Notes under the pieces: model-generated
Seen by the model: the letters and a program-made list of their open reading frames with translations, nothing else
Told to the model about the DNA's origin: nothing
Database searches by the model: none
From: CAUZRD01 sp963582255
GTDB taxonomy: Bacteria; Pseudomonadota; Alphaproteobacteria; Rhizobiales; TMED25
DNA length: 6,568 bases
Direction of reading: 5' to 3'
NCBI GenBank assembly: GCA_963582255.1
Contig: CAUZRD010000122.1
Location: 1-6,568 of the forward strand
Shown: piece after piece, positions 5,827 through 6,568 of the stretch
How positions within the stretch are numbered: position 1 is the stretch's first letter
Layout: each line of letters starts with the position of its first letter
Made by a program: the position numbers and the translations under genes

Positions 5827-6568
5827 ATGCACCTCAGTATTGACGACACCCGTACATTATCGTTGGGCATTCTTAGCCGCTTGGGGTACTCCTCTGAGGA
5901 GTCGGAACAGATTACAGATGTCCTAGTTGAAGCCCATTTGGTTGGCCGGCCAGACAGCGGTCTAAATCACCTGATGCAACTTACCAAAGTTGGTGAGCGT
6001 GGCTCCATCTGTATTGTTCATGAGGATGAAGGGTCAGTCCTGATTGACGGTGCAAACAATCCAGCGTTTCTTGTCTCTTCGCGCGCTATGACTATGGCAA
6101 TTGAAAAGGCAAAAGAGCGGGGGGTTGGCATCGCCGCGGCGCGCAATGCGTATCTCGGTGGTATAAACGGCTATTATGTTTCCATGGCTGCGCGGGCTGA
6201 TATGATTGGTTTGATGGCGACTTCAAGCACTAGGCGGGTTGCTCCAGAGGGTGGAATTGATGCTCTCATGGGGACCAATCCGATTGCTTTTGCGGTTCCT
6301 ACGCAGGGTGACCCGATAATACTTGATATGTCGACTGCAACCGTGAATGCCGGAAAGGTAGTTAGGGCTGCTAGGCTTGGTGAGTCGATTTCTCCTGGAG
6401 TTGGGATTGGACCGGATGGGGCGCCAACTACTGATCCAGAAGTTGCGCTTATGGGAGCATTATTGCCGTTCGGCGGTTATAAGGGATCGGGACTTTCTAT
6501 AATTGTCCAATGCCTAGGCATTCTTGGTGGTGGCGCCATCATTCCACGCGGTATGGGTGATTTTGGCT
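5827..6568 (+). CDS. Ldh_2 (malate/L-lactate dehydrogenase-like) family oxidoreductase, 3' end cut by window
   Basis: The frame runs open from ATG 5827 to the right edge (247 complete codons); full-length relatives have about 330-360 residues. A weak AGGT site lies nine bases upstream, and the gap to the previous stop is 34 bp. This family is NAD(P)H-dependent and structurally unrelated to classical lactate dehydrogenases; it acts on 2-hydroxyacids (malate, lactate, sulfolactate, ureidoglycolate) or cyclic imines. Diagnostic blocks are MGTNPIAFAVP (148-158), LDMSTATVNAGKV (166-178), GPDGAPTTDPE (195-205) and LLPFGGYKGSGLS (212-224). Two sites differ from the consensus I recall: RPDSGLNHL (41-49) stands where relatives have DSHG, putting S44 at the catalytic His position, and RNAYLGGINGYY (106-117) stands where relatives have NSxHFG, putting L110 at a second His. 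Family membership is secure, but the chemistry may be altered. It is the third gene of the operon, which may continue beyond the edge. Confidence 0.9.
   Translation, partial: MHLSIDDTRTLSLGILSRLGYSSEESEQITDVLVEAHLVGRPDSGLNHLMQLTKVGERGSICIVHEDEGSVLIDGANNPAFLVSSRAMTMAIEKAKERGVGIAAARNAYLGGINGYYVSMAARADMIGLMATSSTRRVAPEGGIDALMGTNPIAFAVPTQGDPIILDMSTATVNAGKVVRAARLGESISPGVGIGPDGAPTTDPEVALMGALLPFGGYKGSGLSIIVQCLGILGGGAIIPRGMGDFG

Overview
The window holds five complete or nearly complete metabolic enzyme genes and one cut by each edge. The gene families, strong GGAGG-type ribosome sites, moderate GC (about 50% by eye) and absence of host-specific markers suggest a free-living proteobacterium. I lean towards the Alphaproteobacteria, with low confidence, because no taxonomic marker gene is present. 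I see no rRNA, tRNA, CRISPR array, insertion sequence or phage gene.

Layout. A cupin-fold gene enters from the left edge and ends at 440. A 404-bp gap follows; it holds only a doubtful 53-codon reading frame and a small hairpin. An SDR-family dehydrogenase (845-1669) lies on the minus strand. It is divergent from an aldo/keto reductase (1840-2850, plus strand), and the 170 bp between their starts carry two symmetric sequence elements that look like a shared control region. After a 258-bp gap, three plus-strand genes follow with gaps of 41 and 34 bp and look like one operon: an MmgE/PrpD-family protein (3109-4485), a DRE-TIM metallolyase of the homocitrate/isopropylmalate synthase type (4527-5792), and an Ldh_2-family (malate/L-lactate dehydrogenase-like) oxidoreductase that runs off the right edge.

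How the genes may work together (inference). The operon pairs a Claisen-type carbon-carbon bond enzyme with a dehydratase/decarboxylase/isomerase-type protein and a 2-hydroxyacid or imine dehydrogenase. That chemistry resembles methylcitrate or 2-oxoacid chain-elongation pathways, but aconitase-type and LeuB-type enzymes are replaced by unrelated families. The neighbouring SDR, AKR and cupin could process alcohols, aldehydes/ketones or a thiol-type or ring substrate. No transporter, regulator or CoA ligase is inside the window, so substrate and direction cannot be fixed.

The most notable signal is that all three operon proteins seem to differ from their family consensus at active-site positions. 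The Ldh_2 protein lacks both usual conserved histidines, the PrpD protein has Gln where the family normally has Lys, and the synthase has Glu where the family normally has Gln. This suggests specialised subfamilies and perhaps an undescribed pathway. The consensus sequences used for these comparisons are recalled, not computed.
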